Source of the DNA: Thermoproteota archaeon
GTDB taxonomy: Archaea; Thermoproteota; EX4484-205; JAAOZP01
Assembly: GCA_026414125.1 (NCBI GenBank)
Contig: JAOAJQ010000075.1
Coordinates: forward strand, 1-6,449
Direction of reading: 5' to 3'
DNA: 6,449 bases
Made by a program: the position numbers and the translations under genes. Positions 6,121 through 6,449 of this stretch are shown in pieces. Every line of letters starts with the position of its first letter. The stretch's first letter is position 1. The notes beneath the pieces are model-generated. The model was not told the DNA's origin. It was given only the letters and a program-made list of their open reading frames with translations, and made no database searches.

Positions 6121-6152
6121 CCTTTTCTACTAGAGGTCACGATAGGCTTGTT

Positions 6153-6449
6153 TCACACTGTTCTTAAAAATTCTTCCTCAAATAACTTAAGCCTAAGTGG
6201 CAGTGGTTCCTGCCATCCTTTTTTGAAGGCAAAGCCTGCAGTGATCCAGATCTCGCCTGGGCGACGCTCAAATACATAGGGGTAGCTTAACTGCCCGCCC
6301 CTCTGTCTTGCAATAACTACAGGCTTAGTCCAGTTTTCAGCGTCATCCTCGGAGAAAGCTATCGAGAGTTCCTCCCTGTGCCAGGAAACTGGCCTCTCTG
6401 AAGCCGGCCCTGGTTTAGCCTTCTCCCATACTCTTCCCTCAGGGTTTAA
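6153..6449 (-). CDS. Sialidase/BNR-repeat family protein (partial, N-terminus beyond right edge)
   Basis: This is the last 98 residues of a gene that enters from the right edge in frame and stops with TGA at 6153. It was found by translating the minus strand directly. The segment ELSIAFSEDDAENWTKP contains a degenerate Asp-box (SxDxGxxW, here with Ala for Gly), the beta-propeller signature of sialidases and BNR proteins. It is followed by GGQLSYPYVFERRPGEIWI, which resembles the last blade of PF13088-type exo-sialidases: S-Y-P in a strand, then a tight turn and an aromatic strand. A charged tail closes the protein. The family includes true sialidases and other propeller glycosidases or lyases, and the catalytic Arg triad, Asp and Tyr/Glu pair would mostly lie outside the window, so activity cannot be confirmed. 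Codirectional with the isomerase homologue 71 bp downstream, it fits a glycan-degrading cluster. Confidence 0.75.
   Translation of the reverse strand, partial: LNPEGRVWEKAKPGPASERPVSWHREELSIAFSEDDAENWTKPVVIARQRGGQLSYPYVFERRPGEIWITAGFAFKKGWQEPLPLRLKLFEEEFLRTV

Noticed and set aside
1..6449. CRISPR array, tRNA, rRNA, transposase or attachment sites
   Set aside because: No regularly spaced repeats, cloverleaf-like segments, terminal inverted repeats or transposase motifs were noticed on either strand.

Overview
The window looks like a piece of an archaeal genome, most likely from the Thermoproteota/TACK side, although lineage cannot be fixed from sequence reading alone. The reasons are TATA-like boxes about 26-32 nt upstream of most start codons with almost no room for a leader, one GGTGA Shine-Dalgarno-like site, heavy use of AGG/AGA arginine codons, and compact intergenic gaps. 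No tRNA, rRNA, CRISPR array, insertion sequence or phage gene was seen.

Layout, left to right: (1) 1-708, minus strand, the N-terminal 236 residues of a GH29 alpha-L-fucosidase that runs off the left edge; (2) 709-840, a divergent promoter region; (3) 841-1803, plus strand, a PfkB/ribokinase-family sugar kinase; (4) 1804-1919, an intergenic gap with two small perfect hairpins and a TATA box; (5) 1920-2567, plus strand, a glyoxalase II-like metallo-beta-lactamase-fold hydrolase; (6) 2594-3388, minus strand, an M55 (DppA-type) D-aminopeptidase convergent with the previous gene; (7) 3496-4533, minus strand, an alpha/beta hydrolase of the acetyl-esterase/dienelactone-hydrolase type; (8) 4595-6082, minus strand, a compact L-fucose isomerase-family protein; (9) 6153-6449, minus strand, the C-terminal 98 residues of a sialidase/BNR-type protein that runs off the right edge. 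No gene-free stretch exceeds about 150 bases.

Taken together this reads as a sugar-catabolic neighbourhood centred on L-fucose or a similar deoxy/pentose sugar. A fucosidase would release the sugar, an isomerase would convert aldose to ketose, and a PfkB kinase could phosphorylate it. The sialidase-like protein and the esterase would strip other glycan decorations, and the MBL hydrolase might deal with thioester or aldehyde by-products. The aldolase step and any transporter are not in the window. The M55 aminopeptidase does not fit the sugar theme and hints at glycopeptide or cell-wall scavenging, or at chance adjacency. Pathway links are inference; the family calls rest on motifs read directly from the translations.
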